A DNA stretch of 64,000 nt from Sphingomonas telluris (GCF_022568775.1 NZ_JAKZHW010000001.1:868001-932000), one strand, 5' to 3'; numbered from the stretch's first letter, positions 18,138 to 28,189 are shown. Numbers and translations: made by a program. The notes: generated from the sequence alone by a model not told the origin.

Positions 18138-20330
18138 TCAGTTCTTGCTGGCCACCCCACTGCTGCTCCCGCCGCCGAAGCTCTGCTTTAGGGTGAGGCC
18201 GACACTGATGTGACGGTTGCGCTCGCGCAACTCGTGAACGATGTCCTCCGGCGTCGCCCGGTTAGGGGAGAACAGGATGCGCTCGCGGTTGCCGCTCGTC
18301 TCGAAAGCATTGTCCACATTGAAGCTAATCGCAGTGCGAGCAGTCGGACGATATTCAACGAAAGCAGTGCCATAGGGGCCGCCGTTGAAGTTCGTATCGA
18401 ACTCGTCGGTTCGGTAGAAGGTGAAGCGCTGGTTGTCGCCGACGTTGAAGCCGTAGGACCATTTCCCGATGTCACGGCGGACGTCGACGTTCCACTGCCA
18501 GGCGGGGAAAAAGCCGCTGAACTTGCGCGGATCACCGGTGATGGGGTCGTCGACCCGCGTCCGCTGAAGCGTCCCGTCGAACTTGATACGGAGGCCGTTC
18601 CAGATCCGCGACAGCGGCGCGTCGAGGGTGAGCGTCGCGAATGCCCGCTTTCCGGTGCCGATGTTGCCAGGCGCGTCGAAGCAGGTCTCGGGATCCGTCG
18701 GATCTTCGGGGTCGCAGATGAGGATCCGGTCCTGGAGCATGGTGATGAGGTCGTAGCCGAGATCGAGCTTGACCAGGCCGTCGCCCAGGATCGGGTGCTC
18801 GGCCATCGCGCGGAACTCCCACGTGCGCTGGGGTTGCAAATTCTCATTGCCGGCATTGACCCGATCAGTTGATAGCTCTGCGACGCTTATGAAATCGTAG
18901 AAGTCGAGCTGGGCGACGACGCGGCGGATCGAGACACGCGTGTGCCATTTTCCGCCCGGTTTCCAGTCGACTGCGAGGTTCGGCTTCCAGAACTTGAGAG
19001 TTCGGTCCGCAAATGCGTCGCCGCGAACTTTTAGGTTCGAGAACTCGTAGTTCATGCCGCCGTCTATGCGCAGGTCGGGCGAGAGGTTCTTGCCCATACT
19101 GAAGTAGATCTCGCCGCGCTTCTCCTTCACGGTCGCATCGTCCAGCGGCAGGTTAATCTGCACCCGGTCGCCGTTCTCGTCGAACTCGAACAGGTCCACG
19201 GTGCTGTCGAGCGTGTTCAGCGCCGCCTCTGCACCGGCCTCGAAGGAGAAGCCCGCTAGATTCGCACGCGTCCACGTCAGGCGGCCGATCGTCTCGTTCC
19301 GATGCGCTTTCACCGTCTGCTCGAAGCCGCCGACGACCATCGCATTGTTCTCGATGAGCCCGTCGCGCTGCAGGTAGGTGTCCATGTCGTCGCGCTTCCG
19401 GCGCGTCGCTAGCCCAACGAACTTGAGCGCGCCGCCCGCGAGCGGACGCGTGACGTCACCGCCAAGCTCCAACACCGGATCGCGATACTTCTGGAACAGA
19501 TTGTCGTCGTGCTGCGGCCCGTCGGCGGGCGTGACGCGATTGTCCTGGGTCAGGTCGAAGCGGCTCGGCTGCCAGCGCGCATTCAGGCGAAACGCGCTGT
19601 CGGAGGACTGTTCGAGCGCCCAGCTTCCCGCGAGGAAGGGGTCGCGGTTGAAATAACTGTTGTGCTTGCGCCTGAATTCGACCGGTTCGCCCGTGATCTC
19701 GTCGGTCAGCGTGTCCGTGCCTTCCTCGAGCTGCTTGTTACGGCCCGTGCCTGCGGACAGGTTGATAGTGTGCTGCCCCTTGCGAATGAGGGCGGAGCCC
19801 TGAAGGTCGGTGTTGATGTAGCCGGTGTAGCGACGCATCGTCGCGGCGGTGAGGTTGGCATCGAAGCCCGAGGCCTCCGACAGGATGACGTTCAAGACCT
19901 GGCTTTTGCCCGCGTAATCGGAACCGTAGAGATCGCCGGGCCCGACCTCGACGCGAACGACGCGTTGTGCGGGAATTCGCGAGAGGGTGTCCTGAAGGTT
20001 CTCGGCTTTCGAGCTGGGGCGAGCGCCATTGAAGACGACGTTTCCCGCCGTTCCGGAGAAGCCGCGAACGTCGACGGCGCCGAGATCGGATTGCGTCACG
20101 CCTAGGTCGAGCTGGAAGCCCGGAACTCGGCGCGCGATATCGAGAGCCGTTCGAGGCGCGAACTGCGAAAAATACGCGGCGTCGTAGGTCGTCGTACGCG
20201 ATGCCGTTCCGTTCGAAGGCACAGCGGCCGTTGACTGCGGATCGCTTGGGCTAGGTGTTTGCGCGGCAGCGGCCTGCGAAAACGCGACCGCACTCGCGGC
20301 AATCCCACCTAACCAAAGCGCACGCGCCAT
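18138..20330 (-). CDS. TonB-dependent receptor
   Basis: A 730-residue outer-membrane receptor, ligand unknown. The start at 20330 gives a clear signal peptide (MARALWLGGIAASAVAFSQ, then AAAAQ) and has AGGAGGGG upstream; the longer frame to 20474 does not. The plug carries the segments FAPRTALDIARRVPGFQL, VDVRGFSG and RIPAQRVVRVEVGPGDLYGSDYAGK. The barrel ends with a divergent LKQSFGGGSSSGVASKN in place of a terminal Phe. It lies 213 bp downstream of a SARP-type regulator in the same direction, which may control it. Confidence 0.85.
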   Translation of the reverse strand: MARALWLGGIAASAVAFSQAAAAQTPSPSDPQSTAAVPSNGTASRTTTYDAAYFSQFAPRTALDIARRVPGFQLDLGVTQSDLGAVDVRGFSGTAGNVVFNGARPSSKAENLQDTLSRIPAQRVVRVEVGPGDLYGSDYAGKSQVLNVILSEASGFDANLTAATMRRYTGYINTDLQGSALIRKGQHTINLSAGTGRNKQLEEGTDTLTDEITGEPVEFRRKHNSYFNRDPFLAGSWALEQSSDSAFRLNARWQPSRFDLTQDNRVTPADGPQHDDNLFQKYRDPVLELGGDVTRPLAGGALKFVGLATRRKRDDMDTYLQRDGLIENNAMVVGGFEQTVKAHRNETIGRLTWTRANLAGFSFEAGAEAALNTLDSTVDLFEFDENGDRVQINLPLDDATVKEKRGEIYFSMGKNLSPDLRIDGGMNYEFSNLKVRGDAFADRTLKFWKPNLAVDWKPGGKWHTRVSIRRVVAQLDFYDFISVAELSTDRVNAGNENLQPQRTWEFRAMAEHPILGDGLVKLDLGYDLITMLQDRILICDPEDPTDPETCFDAPGNIGTGKRAFATLTLDAPLSRIWNGLRIKFDGTLQRTRVDDPITGDPRKFSGFFPAWQWNVDVRRDIGKWSYGFNVGDNQRFTFYRTDEFDTNFNGGPYGTAFVEYRPTARTAISFNVDNAFETSGNRERILFSPNRATPEDIVHELRERNRHISVGLTLKQSFGGGSSSGVASKN

Positions 20331-20543
20331 CCAGCAGCCCCTCCTGTTGTGAGAGGGGGAGCTAAGGGACGGGGCACAGACCCGCGATTTGGGTTCGATC
20401 AATCGACGAACGGTTCGATGAGCGCTTTTCGTGCACTTACCGGTGGTCGAATGGGGGAATTGAGGACGCGACACTCGGAGCTCCGTGGCTTGAGGAACGC
20501 CACGGCCTCGATCGCGCCTGTGAAAGCGCGCGTGGGAGGATCG

Positions 20544-23195
20544 TCAATTCTTCGTCAAAAGTGATTTGGGATCGCCGACCCACGCTTCGTTGCTAATCGG
20601 CGGGACGCCGGCTTTCCCGCGTTCGGCATTCACAGCCGCACGAACGCGCTCATCGCTAGCCAGGAGACGAGGATCGTCCTTTAGGCCGGCAAGGATCGGG
20701 TTGTTGACCAGAGACATGGCCGGGAGGGAGCCGACGGCGACCGGATTGCCGCGGGTGAGCGCATCCAGACGGTTCAGCGCATCGTCATTGCGGCCCCTCA
20801 GCGCTGCGAAAGAGATCAGGTCGAGCTCGCGCTGGATATGCCCAACGCCGCGGGGAGGGAGCTTCGCGGAGGCCTTCTCCGCAGCCACAAGAACCGCATT
20901 TGCGTCGGCGTCGCGTCCGACGGTCCGAAGAGCCAGCACCGTGTCGGGCGTGTAAATCAGCGCGGGATCGATCGCACCGAAACGAATGAACGGTACCGCC
21001 TGGTCATAGAGTCGCACGACGACGTCCGAGCGGCCGGAAGCGATAAGGAGCTTCTCGGTGTTCCAGAGCGTCGCTCTTTCCCAATAGTCCCGGCCCAGGC
21101 CCTCGGCCCTTTTCGCAAGCTCAACCCAGTTCCCGGTCAGTGCCGCATGGGCAATGGGCTCCGACGACATCAGCTCCGCCGCTTCGCGGTTCTCACCCAG
21201 CAGGGATAGAGGCGAAGCCAGCCAGAACTTCATGATCCGTTCCTGCGGATAGGCGGCATAAAGCGCGCGCGCGTAGCGGAGGTTGTCGGCGGCTCGGCTC
21301 TCGTCGTTGGCCATCGAACGCAGCAGCTGCAGCTTGCCCCGCTGATCGCTGCTCAGCGCCAGGAAGCGGCGAGCGACCTCGTTCGCTTCGGCGTCCCGCC
21401 CGATGAAATGCAGCTGGCCGGTCAGATGCTCGTAATTGATACCCCAGAGTGGATCGATCTCGATCGCTCGGCGATACTCTGCAATCGCCTCGTCGTAGCG
21501 GTTGAGCAGCCAGAGCGACTGGGCGAGCCATCGGTGGTACTCCGAGCGCTGCGGGCTGAGCGCGACGGCCTTCTGATAATAAGGCGTTGCCCGCTTATCG
21601 TAGAGATAGAGGAAGCCAAGCGCCGCGTAGGCGTCTCCGAGGTTCGGATCGAGTGCGATCGCCTTGCGTGCCAGCGTCTCGGCTTCCGCCCGCGCCTGCC
21701 GGAAAGGCAGGGTCCCGTACGACGTCGGATGGTCCGAGCGCAGGATCAGGACCTGGGATAGCTCGGCGTAGGCGGGCGCATAATTCGGGTCGAGCCGGAT
21801 CGCCTCCCTGAGCAACCGGTCGGCCTCCTTGAGAGTGACCTCCCGGCGATCACGCAGCAGCTGCCGTGCGGCGAGGTAGCGGTCGTAGACTTCCGGCGTG
21901 GTCGTCTGGTTGACGGACGACCCGAACGAGCGGGACAGGCGTGATGCCACCGTGGAGGCAATCTCGCTCTGGACCGCGAAGATGTCGCCCAGCTTTCGCT
22001 CGTATTTCTCGGACCACATCTGCGCGCCGTCTGAAACACGCGTGAGGGTCACAATAACGAGCACACGATCGCCCGCTGTCTGAACGCTCCCGTCGAGCAG
22101 GTGCGAGATGCCGAGCTTCTGGGCAGCCTCGAGCGAATTCGGCCGCCCCGCTATTTCTGCTGCCGAGACGCGACCGATCACTCGGACGCTTCGTTCGTGC
22201 GAGAGCAGGTTCAGGATCTCGTCCGATACGCCCGACGCAAAATATCCCTGCGTCCGCTGTCCGGCCTCATGGAAAGGCAGGACCGCCACGCTGGGATTGG
22301 CTGCCGCGGCCCCGCCGCGCCAGTAGACAAGTGCCGCCCCGGCAAGGAGGAGCGCGAGGGCAGCAACACACGCAAGGATGACGCGGCGCGATATTCGGCC
22401 GCCGACAGCAACCGGCCGTTGCTCGAGCCCTTTAGGCGCCTCGACGCGACCCGGCGCTTCGCTGAGCAGTGCCCGTGTTTCAGGCGCCGGCTCCAGTCCA
22501 AGCTCCTCGAGAAGTTTCTGCTCCAGCCGGCCGACCCGTCGGTGCGCGGCTGCACGATCGCCAGTCGCAAGATCGGCCCTGGCGCCGACGCGCACCGCCC
22601 GTTCGTCTATCGGGTCCATCCGCTCGAGGCAGTCCGCGATCCGGCGAGCCGAGGCCGCATCGCCGCTTGAAAGGGCGATCTCTGCCTGCTCCGCTCCTCG
22701 CTGGACGATAAGCGTCACGATCCGGCTGCGTTCTTCACGCAGCCATTCGTCGAGCTCCGGTGTGACGTCATCCAGGTCAGACAGGACAGGCCAGCCGGCC
22801 TCCTGCAGAGCGTCGGCGAAGTCCGCCGGCTGCCCCTTGGCGACCAGGTCTTCGATCTCGCCCAAATCCGTCGAAAGCCTCTTCGGGCCGATGGCAACGA
22901 AGCCGCGCTCTACCGTCAGGAATCCGGCAGTTCCGAGATCGCGGAGCTCGTAGAGCGCCTGGCGCAGGCTGGCCTTCGCCTGCTCCTCGCCGCGATCGCC
23001 CCAAAGGAGGTCGGCTAGGCGGCCCCGCGGCACGGGCCCTTTGGCAAGAGCGACGATCGCGAGCAGGGCGCGCGTCTTGCGTGGCTTCGGCGTGAGATCC
23101 TCTCCCGCACGGCCAAACAGCCGCAGCGGACCGAGCAGCGAGAGCGACGCCTCGCTGGCCCACAAATTGTGGCGGCTCTTCCCCTCGTCAGCCAT
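20544..23195 (-). CDS. SARP-type regulator with TolB/FlgO-like and TPR regions
   Basis: An 883-residue composite protein. Residues 17-105 are an OmpR-like winged helix (LGPLRLFGRAG, KTRALLAIVALAKG, RGRLADLLWGDRGEEQAKASLRQALYELR with the last part split by loop), and 105-245 match the bacterial transcriptional activator (BTAD) domain. A single membrane segment follows at 271-292, then a FlgO/TolB-like domain (PSVAVLPFHEAGQ, LGISHLLDGSVQ, AQMWSEKYERKLGDIFAVQ) and TPR repeats to the C terminus. DNA-binding inside, sensing outside is a reasonable guess. The signal and targets are unknown; the downstream TonB receptor is a candidate target. Confidence 0.8.
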   Translation of the reverse strand: MADEGKSRHNLWASEASLSLLGPLRLFGRAGEDLTPKPRKTRALLAIVALAKGPVPRGRLADLLWGDRGEEQAKASLRQALYELRDLGTAGFLTVERGFVAIGPKRLSTDLGEIEDLVAKGQPADFADALQEAGWPVLSDLDDVTPELDEWLREERSRIVTLIVQRGAEQAEIALSSGDAASARRIADCLERMDPIDERAVRVGARADLATGDRAAAHRRVGRLEQKLLEELGLEPAPETRALLSEAPGRVEAPKGLEQRPVAVGGRISRRVILACVAALALLLAGAALVYWRGGAAAANPSVAVLPFHEAGQRTQGYFASGVSDEILNLLSHERSVRVIGRVSAAEIAGRPNSLEAAQKLGISHLLDGSVQTAGDRVLVIVTLTRVSDGAQMWSEKYERKLGDIFAVQSEIASTVASRLSRSFGSSVNQTTTPEVYDRYLAARQLLRDRREVTLKEADRLLREAIRLDPNYAPAYAELSQVLILRSDHPTSYGTLPFRQARAEAETLARKAIALDPNLGDAYAALGFLYLYDKRATPYYQKAVALSPQRSEYHRWLAQSLWLLNRYDEAIAEYRRAIEIDPLWGINYEHLTGQLHFIGRDAEANEVARRFLALSSDQRGKLQLLRSMANDESRAADNLRYARALYAAYPQERIMKFWLASPLSLLGENREAAELMSSEPIAHAALTGNWVELAKRAEGLGRDYWERATLWNTEKLLIASGRSDVVVRLYDQAVPFIRFGAIDPALIYTPDTVLALRTVGRDADANAVLVAAEKASAKLPPRGVGHIQRELDLISFAALRGRNDDALNRLDALTRGNPVAVGSLPAMSLVNNPILAGLKDDPRLLASDERVRAAVNAERGKAGVPPISNEAWVGDPKSLLTKN

Positions 23196-23350
23196 CAGGT
23201 GTGCTGGATAGCTAAAACAGCTGGGATTAGCGAGGCGAACCTAGCGCGAAGACGTGCAAAGAGATTTCACTGTTGTAAGATCACTCGGTGAACTTGCGGG
23301 TTCATCAAGTGCACCGCGTGAACTGCCGTACGGAAAATCGGGGGAACGCG

Positions 23351-24025
23351 ATGTCCTTGGCCGCCCGAGTTGCGAAACTACGTGAGCTTGCGAACGACGA
23401 CTCGCCACGACTGCGCAGAATTCTTCATCAGCCGCAGTTCACGCGGAAGGAAGTGATCGAGGTCACCGGCGTCGCAGAGCACCAGCTTCACAACTGGGTT
23501 TCCCGAAGGTGGATCACTCTTTCTGGCGAGCAGCATCCGGGGAAGGGTAGGAGGCGCCTTTACACGGGCCAGGATGCGATCAGCATCGCTTTCGGCCTTC
23601 AGCTTCAGCCATTCGGCATGATGCAAGTGGCGAATCGCTTGTCACATGCTCGTCACATGTCCAAGCGCGCATCCAGCATCCTGCTCGACAGGACGTTCCA
23701 GTGGGGCAGGGCGATCGCAATCATGCCTTCACCGGAAGAGGGGAAGTGGCTCTACGTGCCCTTTGGTCCAGGTACTGCGAGAGAGGGGCACGACTTTCGC
23801 GCCGCAGTGATCCTCGATATCGACCGGCTCATCCTAGAAACGCTGGAGCGGCTTGCGATCGTCGTTCAGGGTGGAGGTTTGACGCCGCTCACACCCGAAA
23901 TGCAGAAAGAGAACGCGGGCAATGGCAAGGCGAAGTGGAGCGAAGAATTGCTCGACGACGACGAGGGAGACGAATATCTCGTCTCAACTTCGGCAACCAA
24001 GCCACGAGAACAACGGTATTTTTAG
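23351..24025 (+). CDS. MerR-like helix-turn-helix protein
   Basis: A 224-residue protein of uncertain role. An N-terminal MerR-type helix-turn-helix is seen at about residues 25-70: QFTRKEVIEVTGVAEHQLHN, then WVSRRWITLSGEQ and the wing RRLYTGQDAISIAF. The rest has no motif I recognise; the C terminus is acidic (ELLDDDEGDEY). The ATG at 23351 has GGGGGAA just upstream and is preferred over the upstream start at 23288. It is divergent from the SARP gene with 155 bp between them and ends 5 bp before a convergent tRNA-Ser gene. Confidence 0.65.
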   Translation: MSLAARVAKLRELANDDSPRLRRILHQPQFTRKEVIEVTGVAEHQLHNWVSRRWITLSGEQHPGKGRRRLYTGQDAISIAFGLQLQPFGMMQVANRLSHARHMSKRASSILLDRTFQWGRAIAIMPSPEEGKWLYVPFGPGTAREGHDFRAAVILDIDRLILETLERLAIVVQGGGLTPLTPEMQKENAGNGKAKWSEELLDDDEGDEYLVSTSATKPREQRYF

Positions 24026-24030
24026 GAAAA

Positions 24031-24120
24031 TGGCGGATGGGGTGGGATTCGAACCCACGGTGGGCTTGCACCCACGGCGGTTTTCAAGACCGCTGCCTTA
24101 AACCACTCGGCCACCCATCC
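24031..24120 (-). tRNA. tRNA-Ser (anticodon UGA)
   Basis: On the minus strand the gene begins GGATGGGTGGCCGAGTGG and ends CCCACCCCATCCGCCA, with the CCA tail encoded (24033-24031). The anticodon loop is CTTGAAA, giving anticodon TGA for UCA codons. The long variable arm between the anticodon and T arms (CGTGGGTGCAAGCCCACCG) is the class II mark of tRNA-Ser. The T loop is GTTCGAATC. Confidence 0.97.
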
Positions 24121-24234
24121 AACGTTCAGATTTGACCGCTATCGCGGCTCGCGACGGGACGTGCAAGGCTCGGGGTGAGCCCGGATGGTCTTCATCAACG
24201 TTTGTTCTGTAGCCTCGCGTATTGGAGGAGCTTG

Positions 24235-25320
24235 GTGTTGCGAATTTGGGGTGCAGGGGCTGCGGCGATCTTGGCCGGCATTGGGGCAGGGAGTGCAAAT
24301 GCCCAGGTCGATCCTCTCGCGCCAATGGCGCAACCGGCCGCCGCGACTTACGCGCAATATGCCGCTCCCACGAGCTTCGAAGGCTACAAGTATCAGCTGA
24401 TGGCACGAGCGCGACGCGAAGGCGTCCGCGAATCGACGATCCAGGCTTACGTGCCGCCGATCAGCCTCAACCGGCGCGTGATGGAGCTCGATCGCTCCCA
24501 GCCGGGCGGACCCCCGAACAGCAGCTACATCCCGCCATTCTCGCCCTATCGGCGGCAGCATGTGACGGCCGACCTCATTCGCCGCGGTCAGGCACGCTAC
24601 ACGTCCACGTACAGCAGCCTGAACCGCATCCAGGCGCGCTATGGGGTCGATCCGGGGGTCCTGTTGGCGATCTACGGCCACGAGACGAGCTTCGGTGCCG
24701 TCACCGGCGGCTTTGACCTGCTCGAAGCTCTGGCGAGCCTTGCCTACGAAGGCCGCCGCCGCGAGATGTTCGAGAGCGAGTTTGTTTCCGCGCTCAAGCT
24801 CATCGACCTCGGTGTTCCGCGCTGGCGCTTGAAAGGCAGCTATGCGGGAGCGACCGGATATCCGCAGTTCATGCCATCGGTCGTCGTTCGCCTTCGTGCG
24901 GACGGCGACGGCGACGGTTACGCCGACATCTGGGGGAGCGAGGCGGACGGTTTGGCCTCCATCGCCAATTATCTTCGCAACGCGGGATGGAAGCCCGGTC
25001 TGACCTGGGGCGTCGTGGTGCGGGTACCATCGACGCTCAATCGCGCGGCCATCCGCTCAACCCTGCAGGCTCCGCGCTGCCAACGCGTCTACGCGCGGCA
25101 CAGCCGCTGGCTGACGGTCGGTCAGTGGCGCGCGCTTGGCGTGGTCCCGGTGCAGAGCGGGCTGACGGACAGGGACGTCGCAACGTTGATGGAGCCTGAC
25201 GGTCCCGACGGCGGCGGTTTCCTTCTGACGAACAATTACCGCGCGATTCTCGATTACAATTGCTCGAATTTCTACGCCCTGTCCGTCGGCTTGCTCGCAA
25301 ACGCGATTACGCGTCGCTAA
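24235..25320 (+). CDS. Lytic murein transglycosylase (MltB-like)
   Basis: A 361-residue periplasmic enzyme that cleaves peptidoglycan glycan strands. After a signal peptide (LRIWGAGAAAILAGIGAGSANA) comes a family 3 lytic transglycosylase domain: RIQARYGVDPGVLLAIYGHETSFG with catalytic Glu at about residue 150, split here as YGVDPGVLLAIYGHETSFG, then GSYAGATGYPQFMPS and DGDGDGYADIWG. ATTGGAGGAG stands four bases before the GTG at 24235; TTG codons at 24232 and 24238 are close alternatives. It may be a membrane lipoprotein in E. coli, but no lipobox Cys is seen here. dacC follows 71 bp downstream. Confidence 0.88.
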   Translation: MLRIWGAGAAAILAGIGAGSANAQVDPLAPMAQPAAATYAQYAAPTSFEGYKYQLMARARREGVRESTIQAYVPPISLNRRVMELDRSQPGGPPNSSYIPPFSPYRRQHVTADLIRRGQARYTSTYSSLNRIQARYGVDPGVLLAIYGHETSFGAVTGGFDLLEALASLAYEGRRREMFESEFVSALKLIDLGVPRWRLKGSYAGATGYPQFMPSVVVRLRADGDGDGYADIWGSEADGLASIANYLRNAGWKPGLTWGVVVRVPSTLNRAAIRSTLQAPRCQRVYARHSRWLTVGQWRALGVVPVQSGLTDRDVATLMEPDGPDGGGFLLTNNYRAILDYNCSNFYALSVGLLANAITRR

Positions 25321-25391
25321 GCCTCTCGCGCCCGGCGCGGACCGTCGATAGACAGGCAGTTCAATTCCTCAGCAGGGTCGCATCCGATTCG

Positions 25392-26570
25392 ATGAAACGC
25401 GTCATTCTCTTCGCTTCCGCCGCCGCCGTTCTCGCCACCACCACAGCCGCCCCTGCGGCCGCGCCGCCGTTCGAAACGCCGGCTCGGGTCGCGTACCTGA
25501 TCGACCTCTCGTCGGGAGCCGTGCTGCTGTCCAAGAATGCGGACGTCCGCATGCCGCCGGCCTCGATGGCGAAGATGATGACGACCAATGTCGCCTTCGA
25601 GCTCGTGAAAAAGGGCGACCTAAGCCTCGACAAAAAGTGCACCGTGCGCCCGGAGACCTGGCAGAAGTGGCACGGTCCTCAGGCGGGCTCGACCATGTTC
25701 CTGAGCCCCAATGAGCAGGTCAGCGTCGATGAGCTGCTCAAGGGCATTATCACTTTGTCGGGCAATGACGCCTCGGTCGTGCTGGCCGAATGTATCGCCG
25801 GCACCGAGGAGGCCTTCGCAAACGTCATGAACGACAATGCGAAGCGTCTCGGCCTCACGAATAGCCATTTTGGCAATTCCAACGGCTGGCCGGACGAGGG
25901 CAAGACCTATGTCAGCGCCCGCGATCTCGCCACGCTTGCTCGAGCGGAGATCGAAAACTATCCGGACCTGTACAAGAAATATTACAGCCTCACCGAATAC
26001 ACCCACGGTCAGACGCTGGGATCGGGCGCTGCAATCACCCAGGCCAACCGCAACCCGCTGCTCGGCCGCGTTCCCGGCGCGGACGGCTTGAAGACCGGTC
26101 ATACTGATGAAGCGGGCTACGGCTTCACCGGCTCCGCTGAGCAGAACGGCCGCCGCCTCATCATGGTCGTCGCCGGTCTCGACAGCTTCAATCAGCGCAT
26201 CGAGGAGTCGGTGCGGCTCATGCAGTGGGGCTTCAACGCCTGGCAGTCGAAGCCGCTTTTCAAGTCCGGCACGAACGTCGGCTCGGCCAAGGTGCAGATG
26301 GGCAGCAGCAGCGAGGTGCCGCTCGTAGCACCCCGAGATCTTGCTCTGACGATTCCCGCTGGGGTGCTTTCCAAGACCGGCGCGATGAAGATCCGCTACC
26401 AGGGTCCGGTCAAGGCGCCGATCACCAAGGGGCAGCACATTGCCGACCTCGTCGTGACGATGCCGGACGGCGAGCAGGTCATGCCGCTCGTCGCGGGTGA
26501 AGCCGTCGGCGAGGCAGGCTTCTTCACGCGTGTCTGGATCGGCCTCAAGCAGCTGTTCGGGATGGCGTGA
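25392..26570 (+). CDS. dacC: D-alanyl-D-alanine carboxypeptidase (PBP5/6 type)
   Basis: A 392-residue low-molecular-weight penicillin-binding protein that trims the fifth D-Ala from peptidoglycan stems. Signal peptide at 1-24. Active-site motifs are all present: SxxK as SMAK at residues 57-60, SGN in TLSGNDASVVL, and KTG in LKTGHTDEAGYG. The PBP5 C-terminal domain follows, and the end (FFTRVWIGLKQLFGMA) is the amphipathic membrane anchor. ATG at 25392 is chosen because the upstream frame has no signal. The stop overlaps the tmk GTG. Confidence 0.93.
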   Translation: MKRVILFASAAAVLATTTAAPAAAPPFETPARVAYLIDLSSGAVLLSKNADVRMPPASMAKMMTTNVAFELVKKGDLSLDKKCTVRPETWQKWHGPQAGSTMFLSPNEQVSVDELLKGIITLSGNDASVVLAECIAGTEEAFANVMNDNAKRLGLTNSHFGNSNGWPDEGKTYVSARDLATLARAEIENYPDLYKKYYSLTEYTHGQTLGSGAAITQANRNPLLGRVPGADGLKTGHTDEAGYGFTGSAEQNGRRLIMVVAGLDSFNQRIEESVRLMQWGFNAWQSKPLFKSGTNVGSAKVQMGSSSEVPLVAPRDLALTIPAGVLSKTGAMKIRYQGPVKAPITKGQHIADLVVTMPDGEQVMPLVAGEAVGEAGFFTRVWIGLKQLFGMA

Positions 26571-27190
26571 GCGCCGAACCGCGCTTCATCACGCTTGAGG
26601 GCGGTGAGGGGGTCGGCAAGTCGACCCAGCTCAAGAACCTCCACTCTGCCTTGGCTGCACGTGGGATCCATTGCGAGATCACGCGTGAGCCCGGCGGAAG
26701 CGAGGGCGCCGAGTCAATTCGCTCTCTCCTGCTCGATGGTGATGATTCGCGCTGGTCGGCCGAGGCGGAAGCTCTGCTGTTCGCCGCCGCACGCGCCGAC
26801 CACGTCGAAAAGACGATCCGCCCCGCTCTTGAGCAGGGACACTGGGTCCTTAGCGACCGGTTCCTCGACTCTTCGCTTGCCTACCAGGGCGGAGCGCTAG
26901 GCCTCGGGATCGAGCGGGTGAGAGATATCTATCGCTTCGCCTGTGGTGACTTTCTTCCCGATCGCACGCTCGTGCTTGCCCTGGCGGAAGGGGGTGCGCG
27001 CGCCCGTGCTCGCGACAATGAGGGAAGCGACCGGATTGGCGGGCGGCCCGAAGGCTATCACCAGAAGGTAGACCTGGCGTTTCGCCTGATCGCCGCGGAA
27101 GAGCCCGATCGCGTTCGCATTGTCGATGGTTCGGGAACCCCTGAAGAAGTCACCCAGCGCCTCTTCGATAATCTGTCGGACCTGTTCTGA
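26567..27190 (+). CDS. tmk: Thymidylate kinase
   Basis: A 207-residue P-loop kinase that phosphorylates dTMP to dTDP. The P-loop is EGGEGVGKSTQ near residue 9; the DR[FY] motif is LSDRFLDSSLAYQG and the TREPGGSEGAESIR loop is that of the family. GTG at 26567 overlaps the dacC stop, and the stop overlaps the holB ATG (TGATG). The tmk-holB-metG-tatD order is typical and gives replication and nucleotide genes one transcript. Confidence 0.95.
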   Translation: MSAEPRFITLEGGEGVGKSTQLKNLHSALAARGIHCEITREPGGSEGAESIRSLLLDGDDSRWSAEAEALLFAAARADHVEKTIRPALEQGHWVLSDRFLDSSLAYQGGALGLGIERVRDIYRFACGDFLPDRTLVLALAEGGARARARDNEGSDRIGGRPEGYHQKVDLAFRLIAAEEPDRVRIVDGSGTPEEVTQRLFDNLSDLF

Positions 27191-28158
27191 TGTTCGTCGG
27201 ACAGGATCGGGCGGTCGAGCAATTTTCCGAGGCGTGGAAGCGCGGGACCCTGCATCACGCCTGGCTGCTCGCCGGCCCGAAGGGCGTCGGGAAAGCCACG
27301 TTTGCTCGCGAAGCGGCCACCCGGGTGCTGGCGGACGCCGCGGGGCCCGCGGTCGACGCGCCGGGTCTCGCAACGCCTGAGGAGCATCGCATCGCCAAGC
27401 TGGTGGAGGCGGGTAGCCATCCCGACCTTCGCTGGCTTGAGCGTCTCGTGAACACCAAAACCGAGAACCTCGCTCGGAACATCACAGTCGATCAGGTGCG
27501 CTCGCTGAGCGATTTGTTCGATCTGACGCCTGCCCTGTCGGATTGGCGCGTGGTCGTCATCGATTCCATTGACGATCTTGAGAAGTCCGCGGCAAACGCA
27601 CTCTTAAAGATGCTTGAGGAGCCGCCGGCCAACTGTCTCTTCCTGCTCGTGACCCACGCTCCGGGCCGCTTGCTCCCGACGATCCGCTCCCGCTGTAGAC
27701 GGCTGGATTTCCAGACGCTTAGCGATGACGCCATGGCGTCAATTCTGGCGCAGCACGTCGAACTCAGCGATCGCGAACGCAACCAGGTTATCGCTGCTGC
27801 CGGGGGTTCGGCGGGGCGGGCCTTGGCGCTGGCGCAATTGAACCTGATCGGCCTGGAAGAAGCGGCTGTCGCCATCCTGAGGGAGGGCGATCCCACCAAT
27901 CGTCGCCGCTCCGGCCTCGCGTCGGAGCTCGGCAAACGTGGGGCAGGCGACCGCTACGCGGCATTTCTGGAGATGCTGCCGTCGGTGGTCGCGCGAGAGG
28001 CTCGCAGCTTAAGCGGAGCGTCGCGCCAGCGTGCCGTCGAGGCTTATGCGAAGGCCCGCGAGCTAACGGCCGTCGCGCCGCGTCTTTCGCTCGATCCTGC
28101 GTCCACCGTGTTCCAGCTCGGCGGATTCCTTGCCTCGGTTGCCGCGCCGCTTCCTTGA
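27190..28158 (+). CDS. holB: DNA polymerase III subunit delta'
   Basis: A 322-residue clamp-loader subunit of the AAA+ fold. The P-loop-like AGPKGVGKATFAREAA is near residue 28, and the segment VDSIDDLEKSAANALLKMLEEPP is the family's characteristic. The SRC motif appears in TIRSRCRRLDF. Delta' helps the gamma/tau complex (dnaX at 54131) load the beta clamp. It overlaps tmk by one base; metG starts 32 bp later. Confidence 0.93.
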   Translation: MFVGQDRAVEQFSEAWKRGTLHHAWLLAGPKGVGKATFAREAATRVLADAAGPAVDAPGLATPEEHRIAKLVEAGSHPDLRWLERLVNTKTENLARNITVDQVRSLSDLFDLTPALSDWRVVVIDSIDDLEKSAANALLKMLEEPPANCLFLLVTHAPGRLLPTIRSRCRRLDFQTLSDDAMASILAQHVELSDRERNQVIAAAGGSAGRALALAQLNLIGLEEAAVAILREGDPTNRRRSGLASELGKRGAGDRYAAFLEMLPSVVAREARSLSGASRQRAVEAYAKARELTAVAPRLSLDPASTVFQLGGFLASVAAPLP

Positions 28159-28189
28159 AGCGCCAAACCGCCGCCGCTAGGGCGGGGGC

